6,220 nucleotides of DNA, taken from Rhodospirillales bacterium. GTDB lineage: Bacteria; Pseudomonadota; Alphaproteobacteria; Rhodospirillales; Casp-alpha2. The stretch spans positions 1 through 6,220 of the forward strand of contig JANRAT010000120.1 in the NCBI GenBank assembly GCA_030727885.1, written 5' to 3'. Positions 1-6,220 of the stretch are shown here, in pieces. Each line of letters opens with the position of its first letter. Positions within the stretch are counted from its first letter, which is position 1. The notes beneath the pieces were generated by a model. That model was given only the letters and a program-made list of their open reading frames with translations, was not told the origin of the DNA and searched no databases. The position numbers were made by a program, and so were the translations under genes.

Positions 1-1110
<1,110 letters not shown>

Positions 1111-1115
1111 GACGT

Positions 1116-1120
1116 CCTCC
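1116..1120 (-). promoter_or_regulatory. Ribosome binding site deciding the aacS start
   Basis: GGAGG on the minus strand, 5 nt before TTG 1110. It lies inside the longer ATG-1137 reading, where it encodes part of Val-Glu-Asp. It favours the TTG start over the ATG, which has no such motif. Confidence 0.65.
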
Positions 1121-1137
1121 ACATTCCGTACCGTCAT

Positions 1138-1497
1138 TTATTGCGGCGCATTTGTATCCTGTTTGCCCAGAAACGACCGGGCGCGGCTACGATGGGCATC
1201 CGTAACGTGGTTTGATACCGCGCGCCATGCCGCCCAGAACACCGCTGCATCGTCGGTGTAACCCAGCATTGCGATGAAATCGGGTAGCATATCAAACGGC
1301 ATGACGAAATAGGCAAGTGCAGCCATCAGCGTAACCCGGACCCGGGTCGGCGTTGCCGGATCGGTCGCGCAATAGTAGGACGCGACCGCTTCATCGGTGA
1401 AGGGTATCTTTCCCAAAGTCCGGCGTGCCTTGGGGATAAAGCCTTCTTCGACGATCTGTTCGTTATCTTCAGGGGTTCGGCTCACGTTGTCGCCCAC
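1138..1497 (-). CDS. DUF1232 / YkvA-like small protein
   Basis: A small protein of the DUF1232 (YkvA-like) family, whose biochemical role is not known. With a GTG start at 1497 it has 119 residues. The family core is clear: PFTDEAVASYYCATDPATP (about 32-50), a hydrophobic segment AALAYFVMPFDMLPDFI (about 59-75) and LGYTDDAAV (78-86), followed by a charged C-terminal tail. The hydrophobic stretch could touch or insert into the membrane, but this is inference. The frame extends to an ATG at 1548, but that codon overlaps the well-supported start of the divergent dehydrogenase, leaves no promoter space and has only a weak TGAGA upstream. GTG 1497 has AAGAG 5 nt upstream, and GTG 1485 is also possible. 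The stop (TAA, 1138-1140) directly abuts ATG 1137 of the aacS frame, so the two are probably one transcript. The family call is firm, the start uncertain. Confidence 0.85.
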   Translation of the reverse strand: MGDNVSRTPEDNEQIVEEGFIPKARRTLGKIPFTDEAVASYYCATDPATPTRVRVTLMAALAYFVMPFDMLPDFIAMLGYTDDAAVFWAAWRAVSNHVTDAHRSRARSFLGKQDTNAPQ

Positions 1498-1533
1498 CGT
1501 TTCTCTTGATAAACAGGTATCGGTTTCTTTTAC

Positions 1534-1538
1534 GGAGG
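1534..1538 (+). promoter_or_regulatory. Ribosome binding site of the SDR gene
   Basis: GGAGG with an 8-nt spacer to ATG 1547. It shows that the dehydrogenase starts here and not at the upstream in-frame ATG 1397, which would add 50 residues read antisense to the DUF1232 gene and unlike any SDR N-terminus. The 49 nt between the two divergent genes (1498-1546) must hold both promoters. I see no convincing -35/-10 pair there. Confidence 0.8.
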
Positions 1539-1546
1539 ATAAGGTC

Positions 1547-2308
1547 ATGGACGTCTCAGGTCACGCAGCGATCATCACCGGGGCGGCATCCGGCCTTGGT
1601 GCGGCAACGGCGCGGGCACTGGCGGCGGCGGGGGCCAAGGTTTCCCTGCTTGATCTCAATGCCGAGGATGCCGGTGCGCTGGCCGACGAAATCGGCGGTC
1701 TTGCCATCGGTTGCGACGTCACCAGCGAGGAAAGTGCCGAAGAAGCGATGCATGCGGCGCGGGATCGGCACGGCCCTGCGCGGATCCTGATCAGCTGCGC
1801 CGGTATCGCTCCACCCAAGAAAATCGTCGGACGAGATGGTCCGCAATCGCTTGAAACTTTTGCCAGGGTCATTCAGGTCAATCTGATCGGCACCTTCAAT
1901 CTGATGCGCCTTGCCGTTGCCGATATGCTGAGCCAGGAGCCGCTTGAGACCGGCGAGCGCGGCGTCATCATCAATACATCTTCAATTGCCGCCTATGACG
2001 GTCAGATCGGTCAAACCGCTTACGCGGCATCGAAGGGCGGTGTTGCATCGATGACCCTGCCGGCGGCGCGTGAATTGGCGAAAAGCGGTATCCGGGTTTT
2101 GGCGATTGCGCCGGGCATTTTCGGCACCCCGATGCTGTATGGTCTGCCCGAAGAGGTGCAGGTGACACTTGGCGAAAGTGTGCCGTTTCCGTCGCGCCTC
2201 GGCGATCCGGCAGAATATGCCAAGCTGGCCATGCACATGATCGACAATGTCATGATGAACGGCGAAGTGGTGCGCCTAGACGGGGCTCTCAGAATGGCCC
2301 CGCAATGA
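1547..2308 (+). CDS. SDR dehydrogenase, 3-hydroxyacyl-CoA dehydrogenase type 2 (HSD10-like)
   Basis: A classical short-chain dehydrogenase of 253 residues, close in pattern to human HSD17B10 and bacterial 3-hydroxyacyl-CoA dehydrogenase type 2. It probably oxidises short 3-hydroxyacyl-CoA (for example 2-methyl-3-hydroxybutyryl-CoA of isoleucine breakdown) with NAD+ in the cytosol. Visible are the nucleotide-binding TGAASGLG (11-18), Asp36 at the end of beta 2 (NAD preference), CDVT (56-59), SCAG (83-86, in place of the common NNAG) and the catalytic set Asn112, Ser146, Tyr159, Lys163. The group-typical stretches GRDGP (95-99), [15 protein letters not shown] (142-156) and the C-terminal LDGALRMAP support the HSD10 subgroup over generic SDRs. 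Length is normal. It is divergent from DUF1232-aacS and overlaps the following protease by 4 nt. The exact substrate is inferred; SDR subgroups are not always substrate-specific. Confidence 0.9.
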   Translation: MDVSGHAAIITGAASGLGAATARALAAAGAKVSLLDLNAEDAGALADEIGGLAIGCDVTSEESAEEAMHAARDRHGPARILISCAGIAPPKKIVGRDGPQSLETFARVIQVNLIGTFNLMRLAVADMLSQEPLETGERGVIINTSSIAAYDGQIGQTAYAASKGGVASMTLPAARELAKSGIRVLAIAPGIFGTPMLYGLPEEVQVTLGESVPFPSRLGDPAEYAKLAMHMIDNVMMNGEVVRLDGALRMAPQ

Positions 2309-3114
2309 GAATTGGGTTCTGCCTGGCCGGCCTGGGCATGGCGTTGATGCTGCTGGCATGGCCGCTGCGGGCGGAAGATACCGAGCATCTCTATGTCCCC
2401 AATAGCGTGTTCAAAAGCAGCGATGCGCGGGTCATTGCCGATTCCAAGGTTTATCCATGGACCGCCGTCGGGCGCTTCAACAGAGCCGGCCGTGGACATT
2501 GTACGGCGACCGTGGTGGCGCCCTGGATCATCGTCACGGCGGCGCACTGCCTGATCAATCGCGCGACCGGCGGCTATATGAAACCCGAGGATCTGCATTT
2601 TGTCGCCGGCTGGGAGCGGGGCGAGTATCTGTTCCATTCCGTGGCCAAGGAAATTCATCCGGCTCCCGGACACGATCCGAACCGTGCGGCGACCCTGCAT
2701 GCGGTGGTCTACGACTGGGCGTTGATCGTTCTTGAGCAGGACCCAAGCCCGGTCACCGGTATCATTAGGCCGGCGCTTTATAACGAGGAAACCTTCTGGA
2801 AGCTGCATAAGGCCAAGACAGTGTACACACAGGCCGGATACAGCGGTGATCGCGGCCAAGTGCTGACGGCGCATCCCGACTGCAAGATGTGGGGCTTCAC
2901 CAAAGGTCTGATGATTGCCGAACATGGGTGTCAGGCCGTGCCCGGCGACAGCGGCTCACCGATCATCTTTTCCGACGGCAAGGAATACCGGCTGGCAGCG
3001 GTGCATTCATCGCACACCAAGAACCGGCTGGGTGGCAAAGGGTTTGCCGTACCGGCGGCATCGTTCATGGGTGAACTGACAAGACTGTCAAAGCAGATTG
3101 CCCAGCAGAAATAA
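2305..3114 (+). CDS. Exported S1-family (trypsin/V8-like) serine protease
   Basis: A 269-residue serine endopeptidase predicted to leave the cytosol. Residues 1-23 look like a Sec signal peptide: short basic start, hydrophobic core about 3-19, likely cut after LRA (21-23). The mature part has the chymotrypsin-fold triad: His81 in TAAHC, Asp137 in YDWALIVLE and Ser216 in PGDSGSP. Mature cysteines are C66, C82, C193 and C209. C66-C82 matches the conserved disulfide beside the active-site His, and all four could pair, fitting the periplasm or outside. Six residues before Ser216 is Gln210 rather than Asp, so trypsin-like Arg/Lys specificity is unlikely. His234 in AVHSS is reminiscent of the V8-type pocket, but Glu specificity is only a guess. 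No PDZ or anchor domain is visible. Its ATG overlaps the SDR stop (ATGA) and lacks a strong Shine-Dalgarno sequence, so translation is probably coupled. Its target is unknown. Confidence 0.9.
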   Translation: MRIGFCLAGLGMALMLLAWPLRAEDTEHLYVPNSVFKSSDARVIADSKVYPWTAVGRFNRAGRGHCTATVVAPWIIVTAAHCLINRATGGYMKPEDLHFVAGWERGEYLFHSVAKEIHPAPGHDPNRAATLHAVVYDWALIVLEQDPSPVTGIIRPALYNEETFWKLHKAKTVYTQAGYSGDRGQVLTAHPDCKMWGFTKGLMIAEHGCQAVPGDSGSPIIFSDGKEYRLAAVHSSHTKNRLGGKGFAVPAASFMGELTRLSKQIAQQK

Positions 3115-3124
3115 ACCGGGCCAA

Positions 3125-3424
3125 TCAGCCGATTTCGGCGGCCACTTTATTCATGAATTCGGCCAGTGCCACATCCAGCATGGTAACGCCGCCGGCGTCG
3201 TGCGTAGCCAGCGTGACCTCGACGGTGCTGTATACATTGAACCATTCCGGATGGTGGTCGATTTTCTCGGCCTTCAGGGCGACCCGGCTCATGAAGCCGA
3301 ACGCCTGATTGAAGTTCTTGAATTTGAATGTCCTGGTGATGGCATCGCGCCCCTCAACGATGGCCCAGCCGTCAAGCGCGGCGAGGGCGGTCTGGCGTTC
3401 CTGTTCGGATAAAAGTTCGGCCAT
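3125..3424 (-). CDS. phhB: 4a-hydroxytetrahydrobiopterin dehydratase (pterin-4a-carbinolamine dehydratase)
   Basis: This cytosolic enzyme dehydrates 4a-hydroxytetrahydropterin, regenerating the cofactor of aromatic amino acid hydroxylases; some bacterial members may serve other pterin routes. From ATG 3424 it has 99 residues, normal for the family. Using numbering from the tandem ATG at 3427, the signature is complete: Glu54, His58-His59-Pro60, Tyr66, His76 and Asp85, with the preceding W21 and the RTFKFKNFNQAFGFM segment. The two ATGs are adjacent. AGGAGG ends 1 nt before the first and 4 nt before the second, so the second (3424) is the better start and gives the common MAELL-type N-terminus. 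It follows the hydrolase gene by 39 nt on the same strand, probably one transcript, and converges on the protease gene with a 10-nt gap and no visible terminator. No phenylalanine hydroxylase is in the window. Confidence 0.95.
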   Translation of the reverse strand: MAELLSEQERQTALAALDGWAIVEGRDAITRTFKFKNFNQAFGFMSRVALKAEKIDHHPEWFNVYSTVEVTLATHDAGGVTMLDVALAEFMNKVAAEIG

Positions 3425-3428
3425 CATT

Positions 3429-3434
3429 CCTCCT
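3429..3434 (-). promoter_or_regulatory. Ribosome binding site of phhB
   Basis: AGGAGG on the minus strand, unusually close to the tandem ATGs (1 nt to ATG 3427, 4 nt to ATG 3424). The spacing argues for the second ATG. Confidence 0.75.
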
Positions 3435-3439
3435 TCAGT

Positions 3440-3453
3440 GCAGCACGTGCTGC
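3440..3453. repeat. 14-bp perfect palindrome between hydrolase and phhB
   Basis: GCAGCACGTGCTGC reads the same on both strands. Beyond two mismatched positions on each side the symmetry resumes as TCA/TGA (3435-3437 and 3456-3458). In RNA it could form a hairpin with a 5-bp stem and ACGT loop just upstream of the phhB ribosome binding site. No U-run follows, so it is not a terminator. It could be an intercistronic hairpin, a protein site, or chance. Confidence 0.5.
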
Positions 3454-3463
3454 CATGACAACA

Positions 3464-4342
3464 TCAGACCGGTGCAACACGGCCGAGAAATTCGATCACG
3501 GCATCTGCAAAGATATCATTGCGGTCCCCGGCAACCATATGCGCGGCAGATTTGACGTTGATGTATTCGGCATGCGGACACTGTTTCAGGAAGTCCTGTG
3601 CGCCTTCTTCCGACAACACGTTTGAAAGTGCGCCGCGCACCAGCAACGTCGGCACATCAATATTGTAGGCATTCTTGTGCAGCCGCGCCCGGTAATCATT
3701 CATCGATGCCCGTCCGCGGCGCCATGCCGGATCCCAGTGCCAGCGGAAACGGCCGTCCTCACCAAGCCTTACATTCTTGGCCAGACCATCCAGATTGCGC
3801 TTGCGCGTGCGATGCGGCTGATAGTTGGAGATGGCCTCGGCGACCTGCTCCAGACTGTCGAAGCCATCCGGGCATTGATCCATGAATTCCTGAATCTGCT
3901 TGTGTCCATCTTCTTCGATTCGGGGCGCCATATCGACCAGCACCAGTGCCTTGGCCGTGATTTTCTTTTCACCGATGGCAACCAGACTTGTGCCGCCGCC
4001 CATCGAGGCGCCGACCAGCACCGGTGTTTTTCCGCCCAAGGCTTCGGTCACGGCGTGGAGATCATCGACCATGAAATCGACGCCGTAGTTGCCGGGCTCG
4101 GCCCAGCCTGAATCTCCATGCCCGCGGGCATCAAAGGCGACCGCGTGATAACCGGCACTGCCGAGTGTTTCCCCGGTGTTCTTCCAGGCATGTCGGGTCT
4201 GCCCGCCGCCGTGTTGCAGGAACACCAGCGGTCCTGACGGATCGCCCCAATGGTCGCCCGCAATCTGCACGCCATCCGACGCCGTCCAGTAGGTCATGGG
4301 TGTTGGTGTGCCCGGGAGTTTCTTGCCTGCATTTCTCAACAC
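3464..4342 (-). CDS. Alpha/beta hydrolase
   Basis: A 292-residue cytosolic alpha/beta-hydrolase-fold enzyme with no signal peptide; the substrate cannot be read from the sequence. Seen in order: oxyanion-hole motif HGGGQTRHAW (44-53), FDARGHGDSG (70-79), nucleophile elbow GASMGG with Ser113 (111-116), a cap region rich in aromatic and basic residues (about 150-225, including RWHWDPAWRRGR) and His268 in SAAHMVAGDRND. The usual catalytic-acid position after beta 7 reads RGALSNVLSEEG, with Asn241 where Asp is normal. Asp137 after beta 6 (LVLVDMAPR) could serve instead. The start is GTG at 4342, with GAAGGA 6 nt upstream. The internal ATG (residue 16) has no ribosome binding site, and no in-frame ATG lies between GTG 4342 and the upstream stop. 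It is followed by phhB 39 nt downstream. A minus-strand terminator-like hairpin lies about 30 nt upstream of its start. Fold is certain; esterase, lactonase or C-C hydrolase activity are all possible. Confidence 0.93.
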   Translation of the reverse strand: MLRNAGKKLPGTPTPMTYWTASDGVQIAGDHWGDPSGPLVFLQHGGGQTRHAWKNTGETLGSAGYHAVAFDARGHGDSGWAEPGNYGVDFMVDDLHAVTEALGGKTPVLVGASMGGGTSLVAIGEKKITAKALVLVDMAPRIEEDGHKQIQEFMDQCPDGFDSLEQVAEAISNYQPHRTRKRNLDGLAKNVRLGEDGRFRWHWDPAWRRGRASMNDYRARLHKNAYNIDVPTLLVRGALSNVLSEEGAQDFLKQCPHAEYINVKSAAHMVAGDRNDIFADAVIEFLGRVAPV

Positions 4343-4348
4343 AACATA

Positions 4349-4354
4349 TCCTTC
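4349..4354 (-). promoter_or_regulatory. Ribosome binding site supporting the GTG start of the hydrolase
   Basis: GAAGGA on the minus strand with a 6-nt spacer to GTG 4342. An out-of-frame ATG at 4347 lies within the spacer and reads into a stop after two further codons, so it is not a gene start. Confidence 0.65.
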
Positions 4355-4371
4355 GTAAATTTCATGCCATC

Positions 4372-4396
4372 ATTAAAAACGGCCGCTCGGCGGCCG
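4372..4396 (-). terminator. Intrinsic terminator, minus strand
   Basis: Read on the minus strand, a perfect 7-bp all-G/C stem (CGGCCGC, loop CGA, GCGGCCG; 4396 down to 4380) is followed at once by TTTTTAAT. This is the classic Rho-independent shape. On the plus strand the hairpin is followed by CTGGTATTTC, so it is not a plus-strand terminator. It lies upstream of the hydrolase start, so it would either end transcripts coming antisense through the Nudix gene from mmgE or act as an attenuator in the hydrolase leader. The stem contains a GCGGCCGC octamer. Confidence 0.75.
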
Positions 4397-4426
4397 CTGG
4401 TATTTCTCTGATCATGCAGATAAAAC

Positions 4427-4436
4427 GCACCGGTGC
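4427..4436. repeat. 10-bp palindrome in divergent intergenic region
   Basis: GCACCGGTGC is perfectly self-complementary and sits between the divergent hydrolase and Nudix genes, 26 nt upstream of the candidate extended -10 box at 4462. A repressor or activator site is possible, but a palindrome this short can occur by chance in GC-rich DNA. Confidence 0.3.
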
Positions 4437-4461
4437 AACCGGCGCTCTCGTGTTAACATAA

Positions 4462-4470
4462 TGGGATAAT
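4462..4470 (+). promoter_or_regulatory. Candidate extended -10 promoter for the Nudix gene
   Basis: TGGGATAAT fits a sigma-70 extended -10 element (TG, one base, then GATAAT, 5 of 6 matches to TATAAT). A start near 4477 would give a leader of about 40 nt before ATG 4518. No good -35 hexamer is found 16-18 nt upstream, which extended -10 promoters can tolerate. This is sequence resemblance only. Confidence 0.4.
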
Positions 4471-4517
4471 CCAGGACGACACTGTCCGGCGCAGGCAAAA
4501 CGAGGAAGCATCAAGCC

Positions 4518-5291
4518 ATGACCAATGAACCCGTTGTGCCGCGTCCGGCATCCACGCTCATTCTGCTCCGCGAGACGGCAGCCCAGCCTGTGCAGACACT
4601 GATGGTGGTCCGCCATCAGGATATCAAGTTTGCCGGTGGTGCCATCGTCTTTCCGGGTGGCCGGGTCGATGCAACGGATCAGGCGCTGGCAGAAACCGTT
4701 GACGATGATGCGTTCAAGATTGCGGCGATCCGCGAAACCTTCGAGGAAAGCGGCATTCTGCTGGCCTATCATGCGGCGTCAGGCGCTGCCGTCTCGCAGG
4801 CGATTGCCGTTCGCGCTCTGGCCGAGCATCGCGCAGCCGTGTGTCGCGGCGAATTGTCGTTCGCAGACATGCTGCGTGAAAAGGGCCTCGTTGCGGCCAC
4901 GGACAGGCTGGTGCCGTTTGCCCACTGGATCACGCCGCCCAATCGGGTGAAACGGTTTGATACGCACTTCTTTGTTGCGCGGTACGGGGAAGACCAGCTT
5001 GTCGATCACGATGGCGGCGAGATCACCGAGGCGATCTGGATATCACCCGCCGATCTGATCCGGGCGGCATTGGATGGCCAATACAAACTGGTGTTTGCAA
5101 CCCGCATGAATGTCGAACGGCTGGCCGCGTACACAACGGTCGAACAAGCCTTGCAGAAAATTCGTGCGACCCCGGTCGTCACGGTGCGACCGGAAACCAT
5201 CGATACACCGGATGGTAAAAGGGTGCGCATTCCCGCGGCAGCGGGCTACGGTGGAGAGCTGTTCGTTTCCAACGATCCGTTGGCGATCTAG
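4518..5291 (+). CDS. NUDT19-like Nudix hydrolase
   Basis: A 257-residue Nudix pyrophosphatase resembling the NUDT19 group, whose animal members cleave CoA and CoA esters to 3',5'-ADP and phosphopantetheine derivatives. The substrate here is inferred. FPGG (45-48) leads into a Nudix box whose second half is complete: Arg72-Glu73, Glu76-Glu77 and Gly79 (REtFEEsG). Between Gly48 and Arg72 are 23 residues rather than the canonical 13, a 10-residue insertion of the kind seen in NUDT19 proteins, and Asp64 occupies the position of the first box Glu. The WITPPNRVKRFDTHFFVA segment (137-154) is also characteristic of that group. The start ATG 4518 has AGGAAG (4503-4508) with a 9-nt spacer and a candidate extended -10 promoter upstream. 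It is divergent from the hydrolase and its TAG shares CTAG with the stop of the convergent mmgE-like gene. No signal peptide is seen. Confidence 0.88.
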   Translation: MTNEPVVPRPASTLILLRETAAQPVQTLMVVRHQDIKFAGGAIVFPGGRVDATDQALAETVDDDAFKIAAIRETFEESGILLAYHAASGAAVSQAIAVRALAEHRAAVCRGELSFADMLREKGLVAATDRLVPFAHWITPPNRVKRFDTHFFVARYGEDQLVDHDGGEITEAIWISPADLIRAALDGQYKLVFATRMNVERLAAYTTVEQALQKIRATPVVTVRPETIDTPDGKRVRIPAAAGYGGELFVSNDPLAI

Positions 5292-6220
5292 GCGCGCCGC
5301 TCGAACCGTTCACCGCGGTCGGCACCCGCTTCAAAGCGCAGCAAATGGGTCAGATCGCGAATGCTGGGTAGATCATCCAGACCCTGAATGGCACGGCTGA
5401 GGGCGGTGATATCAGCGTCAGCAAGAAAACCCTGACAGCAATCCATGAACTTGGCATCGCGTTCACGGTCGTTGAGCGGGTTGCCGGCATCGCCTTTCGG
5501 CAGTTCCTGACGAGCATTTAGGATACGGTCATCATTCAGTGTGATGGTGACGATGCTTGGGATCAGGCCATCCTCGCCGGTGCCGTCATCAATATCGTGC
5601 TTGCGCATGACGATGCGCTCGAACATTGACCGGATATCGGCGCGGCCGACAGCGCTTGGGGTAAAGTCGAACAGCCGCACCGTGCCGTGCCGGAGTGCCA
5701 CGGCGACACAGTACTGCATCGAAAACCGTGCCTCGAACTCGTTGGTCGGATTGGTATAGCGCAAATTCTGCATGTGCCCGGCGCGCACCTGGACATCGAC
5801 ATGGGCGACATCATCGGCCGCAAAATTGTGCGCTTCCATCAGGGACAATACGCAATCGAGCGCCCGGTGCGTGGCGGCGCAGCAGGGGAAGCGTTTGACG
5901 GTCAGGCCCTGCCGCTCGATCGCCAGCGGTCCGCCCAAAACGTCGAAGGCGGCGTCCCAGCCGGGGGCATCCGCGCCGCCATACAGCTGCATCATGCCCA
6001 TCGGCCCTTCGAGCGCATTGACGCGGCCTTCAACCCCGGCAGCGGCAAGCTTTGCCGCTTCGATGGCGTTCTTGGCAGCAAGGCCTGCGTGCAGCGGCTT
6101 GGCCATGGAGCCGAACTGCACCTTGGTGCCGGCGCATGACGAGAACGCCAGGTTCATGGCATGCGCAAACCGGGTCTGGTCCAGTTTCATAAGCCGCGCA
6201 CAGGCGCCGGCAGTGCCGAT
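5288..6220 (-). CDS. MmgE/PrpD family protein, partial (N-terminus beyond right edge)
   Basis: A member of the MmgE/PrpD family, which includes 2-methylcitrate dehydratase (PrpD) and cis-aconitate decarboxylase; many members have unknown substrates. The frame is open from the stop at 5288-5290 to the right edge, so the Met at 6190 is internal: upstream codons continue as IGTAGACARL, fitting the family's glycine/alanine-rich helix. The visible 310 residues are about two thirds of the usual 450. Numbering from the Met at 6190, family blocks are GTKVQFGSMAKPLHAG (21-36, with Lys31 and His34), VKRFPCCAATHRALD (98-112), the EARFSMQYCVAVAL segment and the C-terminal GNPLNDRERDAKFMDCC. It is complete at the C-terminus. 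It converges on the Nudix gene with overlapping stops and no terminator between them; the nearest minus-strand terminator is at 4372-4396. Family is certain; a precise reaction cannot be given, and PrpD is only one option. Confidence 0.95.
   Translation of the reverse strand: MGTAGACARLMKLDQTRFAHAMNLAFSSCAGTKVQFGSMAKPLHAGLAAKNAIEAAKLAAAGVEGRVNALEGPMGMMQLYGGADAPGWDAAFDVLGGPLAIERQGLTVKRFPCCAATHRALDCVLSLMEAHNFAADDVAHVDVQVRAGHMQNLRYTNPTNEFEARFSMQYCVAVALRHGTVRLFDFTPSAVGRADIRSMFERIVMRKHDIDDGTGEDGLIPSIVTITLNDDRILNARQELPKGDAGNPLNDRERDAKFMDCCQGFLADADITALSRAIQGLDDLPSIRDLTHLLRFEAGADRGERFERRA

Noticed and set aside
1397..1546. N-terminal extension of the SDR from ATG 1397
   Set aside because: The extension is antisense to the DUF1232 gene, is unlike any SDR N-terminus, and GGAGG stands before ATG 1547.
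1498..1546. Sigma-70 promoter for the SDR (TTGTCG or TTGATA as -35)
   Set aside because: The matching -10 elements are poor or would place the transcription start on top of the ribosome binding site.
2020..2925. Minus-strand open frame of 301 codons across SDR and protease
   Set aside because: It lies opposite two genes with complete catalytic motifs; its arginine/histidine-rich translation resembles no family and there is no supporting start context.
3425..3466. Readthrough fusion of hydrolase and phhB, which are in the same frame
   Set aside because: A single TGA separates two complete proteins, phhB has its own AGGAGG, and sharing a frame has a one-in-three chance.
4474..4489. Small inverted repeat in the Nudix leader (GGAC/GTCC with flanking CC/GG)
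   Set aside because: The stem is short and needs a bulged A; nothing suggests a riboswitch or terminator.
6188..6190. Met at 6190 as the start of the MmgE/PrpD gene
   Set aside because: The frame stays open to the window edge and the upstream codons continue the family sequence, so the gene is truncated by the window.

Overview
The window looks like an ordinary chromosomal stretch from an alphaproteobacterium. The reasons are the GC content (about 58-60% by eye), strong AGGAGG-type ribosome binding sites, and a gene set typical of that class: acetoacetyl-CoA synthetase, an HSD10-type dehydrogenase, a MmgE/PrpD protein and a DUF1232 protein. I cannot fix the genus. I see no rRNA, tRNA, CRISPR array, insertion sequence, integrase or other sign of a mobile element. 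Genes fill nearly all of the window, and the largest non-coding gap is about 175 nt (4343-4517).

Left part (1-1546): two minus-strand genes. A small DUF1232/YkvA-like protein comes first, followed by acetoacetyl-CoA synthetase, which runs off the left edge with its C-terminal part missing. The synthetase is open to the window edge and its real reading frame is longer than any closed ORF there. Middle left (1547-3114): a plus-strand pair, an NAD-type short-chain dehydrogenase of the 3-hydroxyacyl-CoA dehydrogenase type 2 (HSD10) group and an exported S1-family serine protease. They overlap by 4 nt (ATGA). Middle right (3125-4342): a minus-strand pair, an alpha/beta hydrolase followed by pterin-4a-carbinolamine dehydratase (phhB). 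Right part: a plus-strand NUDT19-like Nudix hydrolase (4518-5291) meets a minus-strand MmgE/PrpD protein tail to tail, with the two stop codons sharing a CTAG. The MmgE/PrpD gene runs off the right edge and lacks its N-terminus.

Several products handle CoA thioesters or CoA: acetoacetate activation, 3-hydroxyacyl-CoA oxidation and possibly CoA diphosphate cleavage. The gene order suggests a loose catabolic neighbourhood rather than one dedicated pathway, since strands switch six times. I did not find a clearly undescribed system. The points most worth checking are the translational coupling of a cytosolic dehydrogenase to an exported protease, a minus-strand intrinsic terminator just upstream of the hydrolase and antisense-downstream of mmgE/nudix, an Asn at the usual catalytic-acid position of the hydrolase, and a likely TTG start for the acetoacetyl-CoA synthetase.
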